From Limnanthes douglasii subsp. nivea (Eukaryota > Streptophyta > Magnoliopsida > Brassicales > Limnanthaceae), in contig JAUPFV010000005.1 of NCBI GenBank assembly GCA_036936605.1, positions 78,752,885 through 78,816,884 on the forward strand: a stretch of DNA of 64,000 bases, written 5' to 3'. How positions within the stretch are numbered: position 1 is the stretch's first letter; every line of letters begins with the position of its first letter. The notes under the pieces were generated by a model. That model saw only the letters and a program-made list of their open reading frames with translations. It made no database searches and was not told where the DNA came from. Below, piece by piece: positions 11,040 through 23,291 of this stretch. The translations under genes were made by a program, and so were the position numbers.

Positions 11040-13560
11040 ATATTAATATTTCATATATACTAATTTATGGTAAATGTACAATATATTTTAATATTTATGT
11101 TTTCTAATTTATTTTTGTTTAGAATTTAATATCAATTTTTTTCCCCTCTGATATCAATTGGCCTTGTACTTACTAAAAAAATTAAAACAAAAAACAAAAA
11201 CAAAATTTCAACAATATAAATGCGAGTTTAAAAAAACATATGAATTCGTTAATCAAATTTTAAAGAAATCCGATTTGAAAGTATATTTGTAGATACTTTG
11301 ACGGTGCAAACAATTTTTGAAAAAAATATATTTAAATTTAGGGATAAACATTGGATAAATTATTAAACAATTTGTTATAAGTATGGAGAAGCTTTGAGAA
11401 AGTGGTGAACAATAAATGTTTTCTTAAAATTCATGAATCTTATAGACAGATATGTTTAATGGGCTTATATAGTTCATGAGTCCATTTTGGTAACCCAAGT
11501 CCATATAATCAAATTCCATTATTGTATAAAATCTCTAATATTACATCTTTATTACATCAATATCATAAGTAAACTTTAGTTTATTAATTATCGGTCTGAC
11601 TTAGCCTTCAGAAAATTCAGACAATTGTTTTGGGGGCGGAGGTCACAAAATGGGGGTTTTATGCGAAACAAAATATACAACATTTTCTACTATTGTAAAA
11701 ACTGCATTTTGAATGCAACTCTGCTTTTATGAATAAGATCGTTCATGAAATTTCATTTATTGCTTCAACAAATTTGTCACAATTTATACATAAATCTTCA
11801 AACAAAACTTAAAGAATAATCCTAAAAAACGAAAAAAATCATCTAAGATTCGGCACGGAATTTACAATTTCATCAATTGCACTGAATTACAATTTCATCA
11901 ATCATAAGGGTAGAAAAAGGAGAAAATACAACTAAATGAGAAAATTTGAACTTTATGAAACGAAGAAAAAAAGAGAGAAAATGGTATAAAATAAGTCAAA
12001 ATAAAACTAATAACATGACATATATACAATACTAATAATAAGTATTAATACGTATACGATGATATATATCATGTGCTTTTTTTATTAAAGAACACACATC
12101 AATTCATGTTATTTATTATATTTTAATTTTGACTTAATATCGAAAAGACATGAAAGAAACAAAATTGTTGAATATGGTGTCACGTTTACACTAATCAATA
12201 CGTTATCCAAATTAAATAGTAAAACAACTACCGTCATACGTGTTTTGACCGAAAAACTATTTACTCTCTCTGTTTTATAATAAGTGTCATTTTAGAAGAT
12301 TTTTTTTTCCATAATACATGCCGCTCAATATTAATTTTTTAATACAATATTAATTATATATATTTAATGGTCAACCAATAGATAATTAACTCCACACACA
12401 ATTTATTAAATCCACAAATCAATTTTATTCTATTTTCTTTTTTAAAAAAATTATGAAAAAACTTTAAACCACCATTATGAATCGGAAGGGAGTATCAGTA
12501 AAATCGACAGTGAATCACCGTACGAATAACCAGCTATTACGTTATCTGGCAGCACGCAGCGAACATTAAAATTATGAAAAAACTTTAAGAGATTTTCGAT
12601 ATATTTAGGGGACTTATCAGACTATTATTGAAGACATATTGAACCATTGAGATTTGTTTCATTTAGTTATTTCAACTCTCTTAATAAAAAGAACTTTGTT
12701 TTTTTTATCCTGCAATAGAATCAAATCACTGCAATAGAATCAAAACACTGCATTAGTTACTGTTGTGAGGGTTTGAAATATGATTGTTCTCTTAATTTTG
12801 GGACTTCTATCCAGTAAATGTTTTTTTCTTCAATCATGATTTATCAAATAAGAGTAAGAGTGTTGTGTTTCCATTAAACAAGTGGAGTAATGTGATATTT
12901 TTCTTTGCTTTTAAGATTTTAGAAAATATGTTAATAATTTATAGATACAATTTTAAATTGGATGTATCAAAATTTGTCGTCATACATTAAATCTAAATAT
13001 AATTTAATTTTGCTAATTATTTTATTAAAAAGCATCCGACTTTAATTATCATTCAAACAAATAATGAATTGAAAGACCTGTTAAAACAAAATAAAGAAAC
13101 TAATTAATTGTATAAATAACTACATTGAAAAAACCAACCAACTCACGAATATTGCATATAAAGGTAAAAAAGATGGTCCGTTAGGCCAGCACCCCATACT
13201 AAAAATCAAATCCTTTGGCTTTGGATGAAAAACCAGAATGCCAAGATTGGACTGTAATAGCTTTCTTGCTAAAGCCTAGGACAAAACAAGAGATTTTTAT
13301 TATGTAAAACCCAGTACTGAATTTGAAGCATTTGGCTCACATGAATGGCTATAGAATCACTAGAGAAGTTACTGGACTATTAGTTGGAGCTCGATGAATT
13401 ATTTGATTGTACTGATTATGCTTATGTTCTCATTATGATGGTTTTTTTAACTTACACGTAGTTAAACATATTTATTTTAATTTACTTTGGCGTAGTTGTT
13501 ACTTTGATGTAGACTTGAGTCTTGAATCATCACTCTGAAATGATTTTCTTAAATGGGGTA
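11040..13560. other. Non-coding tail of module B
   Basis: AT-rich with no ORF of substance. It is collinear with 57146-59560 apart from small indels, for example an extra block near 59115 in the right copy. The only recognisable element is the MITE at 12262-12494. Confidence 0.6.
12262..12494. mobile_element. Stowaway-like MITE
   Basis: About 233 bases flanked by TA. The left end reads ACTCTCTCTGTTTTATAATAAG, and the reverse complement of the right end reads ACTCCCTTCCGATTCATAAT. These are degenerate versions of the 'CTCCCTCCGTTTCATAATAAG' ends typical of plant Stowaway/mariner-derived MITEs. There is no coding capacity. The duplicate copy is 58178-58419. Confidence 0.65.
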
Positions 13561-13867
13561 TTGTTTATAGCTTAGAGTATAATAAATTTCAGAAAAACTC
13601 CATGTTGTTTCTAGCTTATTGATCAAGAATTTTCTGAAGCAAAACGGTCATATTGACATGTAAAAACTAATCATAAAAGCTTATTGAGGTTAGTGAGAAA
13701 TTCAACCATAATTATCAAAGTTAGGGGGCTCACATTTCCCATTGATAGAGTAAAAAAAATCATTACATCACACACATATTACACTAACTTTGAGAAAAAA
13801 CTCATAAAAGTCTTATACCAAAAAAAAGAAACCTTACAAAATCAGTACAAAAGAACAAAAACAGAAA

Positions 13868-13900
13868 CTAACAAGGAAGAGGAAATCTGCAGAGAGGGCA
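13868..13900 (-). pseudogene. RING-H2 copy C, C-terminal piece
   Basis: These 33 bases are the last codons of the RING gene (stop complement at 13868-13870), from the codons just after the seventh zinc ligand. The rest of the gene is at 33897-34235 on the other side of a 20 kb retrotransposon. The last five bases, GGGCA, are the left target-site duplication. Confidence 0.85.
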
Positions 13901-14170
13901 TGATGTGGTTTATTTCTATCTGAGGTGAAATTTGTAATTTTTATTTAGAGTTTGTGGAAGTTTTGTAAGTATTTAATATTTGAGTAGAGAGTAGAGGGAG
14001 AATTATGCAGCCTGGTTGTATTTAATTTTCATTACCCTCATTTAATGTTGGTGGTTGGGTATTTATGCCTTTATGTTTGGGCTTTATGGGCTGTCTGGTC
14101 ATGTTTAATGGACTCGGGTCAAGTTTAAGGACCCATGAGCTCTTAGTAGGAGAGCAGGCAGCTTAGTCAA
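13901..14170 (-). repeat. 3' LTR of nested Tat-like element, truncated
   Basis: It matches 33489 onward from TGATGTGGTTT to 'cttagtcaa', then diverges. The terminal approximately 137 bases of the LTR (ending 'actcatca' in the partner) are missing, together with the polypurine tract. This deletion occurred after integration, because the outer end and the target duplication are intact. Confidence 0.85.
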
Positions 14171-14586
14171 ATAACCTTTGTCAAAACCTGAAAAACAGTC
14201 CGTTGTCAGTGGCAGTTTTATCCGGACAGTTCTTCCGAATTGTGTCATGGTTCTATCCGGGGTGAAAAAGTTCTTTGAATCCAAACGGTTTTTTGCCAGG
14301 GTTCATGGGACACGTGTCACTCTTTGGTTGGTTGCTTTAGCCGTTTTTTCACCTTGGATTTCGCACCCACCTGCTCTGAAAAGTAACCTCTTCATTAATG
14401 AAGGTGATGTCAGCGCCGTCTTTTAATCATTGCTAATCTTTTCGAATTCTCCTAGGAATCAAGGCTTCTTTTCGAGGTTTACTATAAATTAAGAAGTTTT
14501 TCCACTGTTTTACCATCACTTTCATTTTTACTTTGATAATCCTCAGAGATTTCTCTCTCAAACACAAGTTCTTGTTTAGGTCGTTT

Positions 14587-17255
14587 ATGTTCACGGCAAG
14601 GAACGCTCTGATCAAAGGTGGGTGGCTCAATTTATCTGAACTAGAAAAAGCACAAAAAGTCGAAAGGGAAAAGCGCATTGCAGCGGGCTTACCCAATTCT
14701 CCCATTGACAAACCAGCATTCTCAGCCACAGAGTCTGACCAGGGCTCTTCCTCCACAAAGGGTGTCAAACCGAAGAGGTTGTTTCAAACCAATCTTTCCC
14801 CTATCATCTCAGGTTCTTCGGTTCAAGAGTCAGAACCCACCGTTGAGCCAGGTTTAACAGTTACCAGTCTTAAAAAACCCTCCCCATTCTTAGCCATAGG
14901 GTCAGATGCTGAAACTTCTCCTCACAAACTAGTTGATCGAAGAAATGGCCGGTTGGTCAATGGGCAGGCTTCCAAGAGTACTCTTTCGAAATCGAGGGCC
15001 AAGGACAGTAGTACAGGGTCAAAGGTACCCATTAAAGCACCCAGGGACAGGCTGTCTGATCCGGAAGCCACTGGCTCAAGTCCCCGAAGGGAAACATCTA
15101 CATCAGAGGCCCAACCGGAGGCTAGGATCCATGAGGGTACTGAAGCTCATCAGTCCGGAAGTCAGGCTGATCCAACCCCAAACCTCCCCCTTACAACAAC
15201 AACCGAAAATCCTTCCTCAATCATGGAGGAAATAATGGAGGACTCCATCGAAGAGCCTCCATTCAAGTCTGAACCATCCGGATAGACTAGTGGTGCTGCT
15301 GCTACCCAAAAGGATAAGGGCAAGGAAAAGTTATGCCTAAGGCATCCGGATCTGCCGGAGTGTCTTGAAGGAAGAGTGGGACCTTGTTTCCACAAGGTCA
15401 GTGTTAAATATCTCATTGCTCTGCAAAAGATTAACTACGCTTTCATACATACAGCTGAGTTGGGCCGGATGCGTACAAAGTGGGGGATTCCGGAGAATGT
15501 GAAGATAAGAATCCCAATAGATCCTGAAACCCCCATGGATTGTAAACTCAGTGAAGTAGTCATCTTCACCGAGCTCTTTAACTAGGGTTTAAGGTTCCCT
15601 TGGATCCGGAAATAGTGCGGTATTTCCATCTCATCAAACTCTGTCCTAGTCAATTAAGCCCCAATGCCTGATACACACTTATGGCCTGCATCATGGCCTC
15701 CAGGCTCTCCGAGATTCCTCTACCAATGGAGGAGTTTGCAGCTGTGGCCAGTCTCTGCAGGAACCACCATATTCCCTTCTATCACTTCAACATAGGTGAT
15801 GATTATAAAGCAGTGGACGATCTGCTTGAGTCGGAGAAAAACTGGAGGACCCAATTCCTGTTCGTAATTGGTGCTTGGGAGAATGGGAGGAAAATTAAAG
15901 CCAGAGTCAATCCAAGTCTTCTCACCAGCAGATGGAGGAGTGATCGTAAGGCTCCTTACTTTATATTTTTTTTTCTGCTTTTATCGAATTTGCCTAAACT
16001 GACTGTTCTTATCTTTTTTCCTAGCAGTGCTGCCCAAAGACTTTAGTGACTACCTAAAGTCGGGACAGGTTACTTGCTCCAAGATCAACACTTGGGCTTC
16101 TGAGAAATGGGGAAACTGGTTTCACGATGCTTTTACAGGGGGAAACTTGGCAAGGTCTCACCTCTGGAACACCACTGGTTGGAGGGACCTGACCTGGGAG
16201 AAACTCACTACCACAGCCCCTCCGGATGTAGTCCTGAAGAGGATACATGAACCGGGCGGGTCACTTTACTTGCCAGGCCGGGCCAAGACCCTGAGTAAGA
16301 TGAAGGGCAAGAAGAAGAAGGGCAAGAAGGTGGTAGGTGAAGCTAATCCTGCCGAGGTGGAGGAGGTTGTTCCAACAAATCCTGAAGGGCCAGCCCCAAG
16401 CCATATTGATGCTGCTCTTTTAGAAGCGGTAGAGCAGGAGAGTGTTAAGGAAGATACTCGATCCCCAAAGCCTCCAAAAGCTCCCAAAAGAGACCGAAAA
16501 CGGGGAGCGGAGAGCAAGGATAGGGAGGCTAAGAAGAAAAAGACCTCTAGAGGTGATGGACTTTCTCTCCGGCCTCCAGAGCCTCTCCCCCTGTAGATCC
16601 TACTGATCCAACACAGGAAGAGGAGATCCCTAGTTATTTTCAAACCGATGAGGTTGGAGGAGGAGGTCTGAGCATTGATGGGGTTGACATCACCGATCTC
16701 GATGGGCTTGGTGACTACTTTGCCAACCTCCCCAGAGATGATTTTGCTGGGCCTTACCTCCCTCCGAGTGCTTCGGACACTGTCACTTTTAATGGTAAGA
16801 CTTTTACAGTTTCAAGTCAAAGGGATATTATAGCTCACTCTATATTAAGTAGTGGTCAGCCGGTGCTTGTGCTGGAGAAGCAAGTTCGATGTCAGGCACA
16901 TACTATCAAAGATCTCAAGTCTGACAAAGAGAGACTGTCCGATGATCTTCTTATTGCCACTCAACATGCTGACATTCTAAAGGGGGAGAACGAGGAGCTG
17001 AAAAAAGAACTAGGAGGGGTGGACCACCAAAGTTGCTACTCTAGAAGATACTATCAAGGAGCTCCGCGAGAAGTTATCCGGAGTAGAGAAAGATCTCACT
17101 GCTTCAAAAGAGGAGGCCAAAGCCAAGGATAAAGTCATCCACAACTTGACAAGTGACAAGATTGCACTTGAGAACACAGTGTCCAAGGCTGCATAGGAGA
17201 AAGCTGATCTGCTAAGGGAGCAAAAGGCCAAAATCCAGGCCAGGATTGAGAAGAA
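14587..17255 (+). pseudogene. Antisense extra ORF of Tat-like element (copy 2), broken
   Basis: The start ATG at 14587 (MFTARNALIKGGWLNL) aligns with copy 1. It has the same low-complexity N-terminus, the same central domain (GRVGPCFHKVSVKY, RTKWGIPENVK) and the same intron (15946-16027). Lesions: TAG at 15283, TAG at 15583 (Trp to stop), a one-base deletion near 15600, and a frameshift before the TAG at 16594. Downstream, 16600-17255 still reads as an acidic region and a coiled coil in mixed frames. It stops abruptly inside the coiled coil, where the integrase tail begins, so about 1 kb was deleted at this junction. The transcript would converge head-on with gag-pol. Confidence 0.7.
15946..16027 (+). 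other. Spliceosomal intron in extra ORF copy 2
   Basis: GTAAGG donor and CAG acceptor enclose 82 bases with a T-rich tract before the acceptor. Position and phase agree with the introns at 3947-4026 and 45281-45358. Confidence 0.65.
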
Positions 17256-18283
17256 AACCTGCTCCTCATCAAACCTTGATAGTGTGCAGCTCTAAGGTGA
17301 GCCTTGACTCGTCTTTCCTCTATTAGGTCAAGCTGGCCTCTGACTGCCACTTCATTTGCATGTTCGGAGAAGTTGTGAACCCGAAATGAAGGGAGAGTTT
17401 CCTCTATGGGAGCTATTGCATTCATCCCATAGACCAAGGAAAAGGGTGACTCTTGTGTCGCAGCCCCCGGTGTAGTCCGGTAGGCCCACAAGACCTCTTG
17501 CAAATAACTAGGCCACTTCCCAGCAGCCCCTTCCAAATTCTTCTTTAAACCGGACAATATAGTTCTGTTAGCCACTTCAACTTGTCCATTTGCTTGTGGG
17601 TGGAAAGGTGAAGAGAAACAATGTTGTATACCCCTTGAGGCACATAAACTCTTCATTTCCCTATTGTCGAACTGTGGCCCATTGTCTGTCGTTATTTTTT
17701 GTGGAACACCAAATCTGCAACAGATGTTGGACAAAATGAATTGTATGACAGCTTTTGACATTGTTCCTGCCAGAGAGGCTGCTTCGATCCACTTCGAAAA
17801 GTAATCTATAGCAATAATTATAGTTCTGCGTTCTCTGGACGCCATAGGAAGAGGTCCCACCAAATCCAACCCCCATCGAGCAAAAGGTACAGGCTCAGAA
17901 ATTGACTCTAAAGGGATGGCTGGGACATAAATTTCATTGCTATATCTCTGGCATGGATTACACCTTCTCACCAGCTCCTTAGCATCCTGCATTATAGAGG
18001 GCTAGTAATAGCCAGCCAATAAAACTCTCCGTGTTAGAGCCCTGAATCCACAGTGAGCTGATCCCTCACCGTCATGCAATTCGGAGAGGACTACTTGAGA
18101 CTTATCATCTCCCAAACATCGCAAAAGAGGTTTACTGTAAGACTTCTTATACATAACGTCTCTTAGTATGATAAAACCACGAGATTTGTGCTTCATTTTT
18201 CTTGCTAGTGCTTTATCCGGAGGCAGGATGCCATCGGAGAGATACTGCAGGAGAGGAAATCTCCAGTCTTGTGGTTGTTTCAT
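17256..18283 (-). pseudogene. Integrase of Tat-like element
   Basis: Minus-strand reading shows the zinc-binding His/Cys region (HDGEGSAHCGF, RRCNPCQRY). The catalytic D, D and E follow in 'GLDLVGP', 'TTDNGPQFD' and 'NGQVEVANR'. Then comes the conserved 'WAYRTTPG' block and a C-terminal stretch lost at the deletion near 17256. A Trp codon of 'YYWPS' is TAG near 18000. Integrase inserts the cDNA into host DNA in 5-base-staggered fashion, consistent with the GGGCA duplication. This copy is inactive. Confidence 0.88.
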
Positions 18284-18370
18284 TTGTACTTCGAAAATTT
18301 ATTCCTCTTTACCGGTGTTATGTTGAATGGAAGGGCCCTGCAGCACATGGATCCAAGGATATGACTCAGT

Positions 18371-19332
18371 CTAGGCTATGGTTTCTAGTGAATCTGCTAA
18401 TTCATTCTCTGCCCGAGGTATGTGCTCATAAACAACGCTTTTGAATTTAAGAGCCTCATTTTTAAGAAGAAGAAAGTACTTCACTAGTTGCTCCTTTTTG
18501 GCCTCAGATTTACCTTGTGCATGGTGAATAAGAAGTTGAGAGTCACTCATCAGCTTGACCCTTTTGGCCCCACATATACAGGCTAACTTTAAACCAGCTA
18601 TAGCTGCTTCGTATTCAGACTTATTGTTAGAAGCCCTGAAAGTAAAACATATAGCCTGGTGCATTTTGTCACCATATGGAGAAGTCAAACACACCCCGAC
18701 ACCACATCCCATAGTACTGGACCCACCATCCGTCCGGATGACCCAGACCTTTTTGTCTTTTATCTCAGTCGTCTGCTCCGAATCCCTATCAGAGTGGAAT
18801 TCAACTAAAAAGTCAGCCACGGCTTGGGCTTTGACTGCTGTCCGAGGAGCAAAATCAATATCAAAGTCCCCCAATTCCACTGACCACTTAGTCATTCTAC
18901 TTGAAATTTCTGCTATTTGGAGAACATTCTTCAAGGGAAAAGATGTTCAGACGACAATAGGATGAGCCTGGAAATAAAGCCTCATCTTCCTGGCAGCAAT
19001 CACCAAGGCCAACGCTAATTTTTCGAGTTTCAAATAACGCTTTTCTGCATCTATCAAGCTCTTGCTGATGTAGTACACCGGATGGGGGTAATTATCTACC
19101 TCTCTTACCAATACAACAGTGATGGCAAACCTGAAACTGCCAAGTATACGAAGAGTATTTCTTTATCAACAGGTTTAAATAAAGTCTTAGGGGAGGATAG
19201 ATGTTTCTTAATTTCATTGAAGACCTCATCACATTGTGGAGTCCAGTCGATTCCCTTTGCACCCCTTAGAGTTTGGAAAAACGGGGCAAATCTGTCCAAA
19301 GATCTTGAGATGAATCGATTTAAAGCAGCCAA
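18371..19332 (-). pseudogene. RNase H region, with a second RNase H-like domain
   Basis: From 19332 downward the normal gypsy RNase H is readable in broken frames (FAPFFQTLRGAKGIDW, then 'VYYISKSL' near 19060). A second domain follows (18371-18934) with 'IRTDGGSS', 'KSEYEAAIAGL', 'LMSDSQLLI' and 'ENELAD', the acidic-residue pattern of an additional RNase H. Plant Tat elements are known to carry such an extra RNase H. Frames differ between the two halves, so it is a pseudogene. Confidence 0.75.
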
Positions 19333-20249
19333 TCTCCCCGTTGTACTTCTTTAACATTCCGAGGAGGCTCCATTTGAAACAGAGCATTAAGTTGTTCCGG
19401 ATCGGGCTGTATCCCTTGCTCACTTATTATGTAACCCAAGAACTTCCCGGACTGTACTCCGAACACACATTTTTCTGGATTTAGCTTCAAATTCACTTTT
19501 ACCAAGTTGGCAAAATTTTCTTGGAGGTCTGCCAAGTGCAGCTGCTCATCCATACTTTTCACCATCATGTCATCGATGTATACTTCCATATTTCTTCCAA
19601 TCTGATCAGCAAAAGCTTTGTTTACCAATCTCTGATAAGTAGCCCCAGCATTTTTCAATCTGAATGGCATCACCTTGTAACAATGAAGACCTCTGTCAGT
19701 GACAAACGTAGTATGTTCCTGATCCTTCGGGTCTACTTGAATTTGATTGTACCCGGAGAAAGCATCCATAAAGGAAAGTAGTTTATTCCCAGAAGTGGAG
19801 TCTACTAGCTGATCAATCTGAGGGACCGGATATAAATCTTTTGGGCAAGCCCTATTGAGATCTGTGAAGTCAATGCACATGCGCCACTTGCCATTTTTCT
19901 TTTTCACCAAGACCGGGTTGGCAGTCCATAAAGGATATTGAGACTCCTTTATATACCCCATTTTTGTGAGCCTGTTAACTTCTTGAACAATAACATCAGC
20001 CTTTTCCTTGGAAAAAGCCCTTCTCTTTTGTACCACAGGTGCTATGTCTCTCCGGATGGATAGGTGATGTGATATAATGTCTGCTAGAACCCATGTTACA
20101 TCAGCATTGCACCAAGCAAAAACATGCTGATAGTCTTTTAAAAACTTCAACATTCTATTCTTCAGTTCGGACGACATTTTAGACCCTATCTTAACACTTT
20201 TTCCTTCTTGTAACGAATGTGTTTCAACTTCTTCAACTGGTATCAACAC
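19320..20249 (-). pseudogene. Reverse transcriptase of Tat-like element
   Basis: About 309 codons remain open. Motifs in order: 'KEKADVIVQEVNRL', 'YPLWTANPVLVKKKNGKW', 'CIDFTDLNRACPKD', 'DAFSGYNQI', 'PFRLKNAGATYQR', the catalytic 'YIDDMMVKS', and 'KFLGYIISEQGI'. The catalytic aspartates are present. The frame is lost after 19320, where it should enter RNase H. It is part of the polyprotein with protease upstream and RNase H downstream. Confidence 0.9.
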
Positions 20250-20393
20250 TCCAGGGGTCTCTCTGGGGTCATCAATTTCGCCCTCACCCCCAGAAAGCCC
20301 CTCAAATGGCTATCCTTCGTTGATACGAACTGCCCCCAACGTTCGTGGAGCCAGTGTTGTAGCATAACACTCTCTTGCCACCTTTTGACTGCT

Positions 20394-20720
20394 TCAGACA
20401 ACTCCTACTTGTCCTTGGACATCATATTTCAAACATTGGTAGACTGTAGAGGCCACTGCATGCATCCTAGAGAGCCAAGACCTCCCTAGAATAGCATTAT
20501 AACAAGTGGGACAATCCACCACAATAAAAAGTATCCTGACCATCTTCTTGAAAGGGCCCTTGCCCAACAAAACTTCTTCTTCGAACTCCCCGATCACATC
20601 TGCTGAGCTCCCAGTGAAGCCCACAATTGATCTGTCTGAACTCTGAATTACGGTTGGATTTTTCATCCTTTTGTAAGTGGTTAAGAAGAGGATATTGGCT
20701 GAGCTTCCAGTATCCATCAA
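20394..20720 (-). pseudogene. Aspartic protease of Tat-like element
   Basis: The active-site motif MDTGSSANILF lies at the N-terminal end, and the later conserved 'YNAILGRSWL' is present. A TGA (an Arg codon CGA mutated, near 20725) separates it from the upstream 20724-21200 segment. Retropepsins of this type cut the gag-pol polyprotein. Confidence 0.85.
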
Positions 20721-20723
20721 GAT

Positions 20724-21265
20724 TCATCTTATGTCATTGCCCCCAATGGATGCTCCTATGACAACAGCATCTTCATGAGGGTCAGCTATATCTCTTAAGT
20801 CATCTTCATCGAAAGCAATGAAAGGGAATGAAATTTGTGACTGATAGGAGGTCATGCCCCCTTCTAGCTGGGTGGCTAAAGTATGAACATGTCTCTTCCT
20901 CAAAGAAGCAGTAGGAGCTGTCATGGTATCCCCTCCAAAAATTGTAAGTGACTCAAAAAACTTAATGAGTCCGGAAACAGTTTTACAACGTTCTTCAATA
21001 GCACCTACTCTATTTCGAGTTGGATGAGGATCCAGGTATTCGGATTCTACATCAAATCTTTCGATTATCACCATAGCCCCCTCCGGAGCAGCATTGCTCG
21101 GACCAACCCGGTGAGTATTGTCAGACCTATTTTCTCTTCTTCTTTTGACATATGCCCCCAGCTTTCCTCTTTCAATCAAGTTCTGAACCTCTTGATTCAA
21201 GGCTATACAATCGTCAGTATTATGGCCAGTATCATTATGGTACTGGCAGAAAGAGTTGTTACGAT
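20724..21265 (-). pseudogene. Gag C-terminus and linker of Tat-like element
   Basis: Minus-strand reading from 21265 begins with a zinc-knuckle-like block (CQYHNDTGHNTDDC), then 'QEVQNLIERGKL', then a Lys/Arg-rich stretch and the linker to protease. The Athila-like element inserted just upstream of the knuckle. The rest of gag is at 32077-33416. Confidence 0.8.
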
Positions 21266-21270
21266 GTTCC

Positions 21271-23278
21271 TGTTAGTCCTTTTCTCACGCAAGTATACGC
21301 GGTCAAATCGTAGCAAGTAATAAGTAAGAAAGATCGTTCCCACGAAGACTAGGTGTATAAGACAAGAATTCACTTATGCAACAACGTATGATTATTAAAC
21401 TAATGCTTGAACGAGTAATAAAGTATGAATGTAACTAAACAAATCAAGTACGAGAATATCTAATGAGTTTTACTTATGCGAGAGAAAACATGGAACCCTA
21501 ACTTCATTGTTTATTTTACTTAGAGTATTAATATACTTAATCAATATGTAAGATAACTACGATTACTAATCAGATAACACAAAATCAGAATACGCTACCT
21601 TTCAGTACACGTAAACCAAACCACATAAACAACCACAAAAGAGATAGCAGTTAAACAGACACCGCATGCATGACAATCCTATATGTCTATATGAATTGAG
21701 GTACAATTGGTTCTAAGCACAAGTTATCTATTTCGATTACATAGGGTAATATGATATGGTTAATGACATATTACGAATCATAAACAATCACAATATGAAT
21801 CATTCAAGAACCTATGCTAGCATGGCAAGTTCTAACCCTTAAATATACTTTCGTATTCATTAAAGATAAACAATCTAGATGTTCGCGACACATCTAACAA
21901 AAAAAACACAACCATACTAGGTAACCGATAAACATATCTCAAAAAATCAATTAAGCAATAAACCCTAAATATTATTCAAACAAATCCGCTAAGGTTCCAT
22001 GACAACGATTAGTTCATAATCGAACAAATCATCATCATGGTCTTAAAAATTAACATAGCTTGATGAATATAAATAAAAATAAAAATAAACGAAGAAGAGT
22101 TTAAAAAATATTAAACATAGCTTGATGAATTTAAATAAAAATAAAAATAAACTAAGAAGAGTTTAGAAAATATTAAGCCGAAAAAGAAACTCAACGTCAA
22201 TTCGCTATCAATTGCTGTATGTGTTAATCGAAATTTAATTCAGCGTTTGTCTTCTGTGTTTTATATTCGAACGGACACCAATTGCTTTGCTTTTCGAACG
22301 GCCACTAATTGTATCTGCTCTAATCAACAATTGTATATGCTTTTCTGACACCAATTGGCTTTTCGAGTCTGTCGCTATTTGTACCAGTCGAGAATTCCTT
22401 CTTTCTTTTTCCCAATTGGTGACAGTCGACAATTCCTTCTTTCTTTTTCTATTCTTTTTTTTTCTTTTTTTCTTTTATTTGTATTTTTCTGAAAGACAAG
22501 AAACCAAACGACGTCTTCTTTCTCCTTTACGTCTCTTTATATAGATATTCTGCCGAAACCCTAAAAACAATTAAATTACGTATCGTAAACATTTATGTTA
22601 AATAAAATAATATTTTAACCAATATAGCTAAATAAAATATTCGGATTAATCTAATATTCTTTTCTTAATTCAGCATTAATTTCCTTTTATGCTTCGCTTT
22701 AATATTTTCTTTTTAATTTAATATTTTAAACAATATCTTAGAAAATATATTTTCTTTTTTTTTCAACATAAATATATTTTTCAAGCATTAATATATATAT
22801 ATATTGGAAAATATATGGTCAACATAAATATATGTTGACCATATTCTTATATGGTCAACATAAATATATTTTTCAAGCATTAATATATATTTTGGAAAAT
22901 CAGTCGTCATAATATATTTCAAGCATTAATATTTTTTTTCAACATAAATATATTTTTCAAGCATTAATATATATTTTGGAAAATCACTCGTCATAATATA
23001 TTTCAAGCATTAATTTTTTTTTTCAACATTAATTTTTTTTTTCAAGCATCAATATATTTTTCTTTGTTTTCAACTGTTCCAAAATTGCCCTCAAGTACAT
23101 TAATTTCCAGTTTCTTAAATTTCAACCCCAAATTTATTAATATTATCACAATTGAACCGCAACACAAGCGTCTTTAAGAATACTGGAAAAATACGTTAAA
23201 ACTCAACGAATATTTGAGAACCGGTGACGAATTTAAGAATAATAGAAGCGTAATAAGTGATATGAAATGCACTTATCA
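21271..23278 (-). repeat. 3' LTR of Athila-like element
   Basis: 2,008 bases, TG...CA. It differs from the partner at 29979-32071 by scattered substitutions and by fewer internal tandem repeats in the 22750-23060 region. Confidence 0.92.
22750..23060. repeat. AT-rich tandem repeat inside the 3' LTR
   Basis: Units of roughly 100 bases contain 'ttttcaagcattaatatatattttggaaaat' blocks (quoted in part), 'cgtcataatatatttc' and 'aacataaatatat'. Two to three imperfect units are readable. The 5' LTR has about one unit more. Confidence 0.65.
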
Positions 23279-23291
23279 AACCCCCAAACTT
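23279..23291 (-). other. Polypurine tract of Athila-like element
   Basis: The minus strand reads AAGTTTGGGGGTT directly next to the 3' LTR start. This is the usual position and composition for the plus-strand primer of this group. Confidence 0.8.

Larger units (their letters stand above)
9488..13683. repeat. RING/cyclophilin module B
   Basis: Second tandem module, from 'tgaggttagtgag' at 9488 to the start of module C. It contains a broken RING copy, a broken cyclophilin fragment and a 2 kb non-coding tail with a Stowaway-like MITE. The tail is shared with module D (57146-59640) but not with module A. Confidence 0.75.

Noticed and set aside
18202..18965. Plus-strand ORFs opposite RNase H and integrase
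   Set aside because: Shadows of the minus-strand pol frames, without domain wording or conservation in other copies.
22287..22544. ORFs inside the Athila-like LTRs (also 30994-31316)
   Set aside because: Phe/Leu-rich translation of T-runs and not conserved in frame between the two LTRs.
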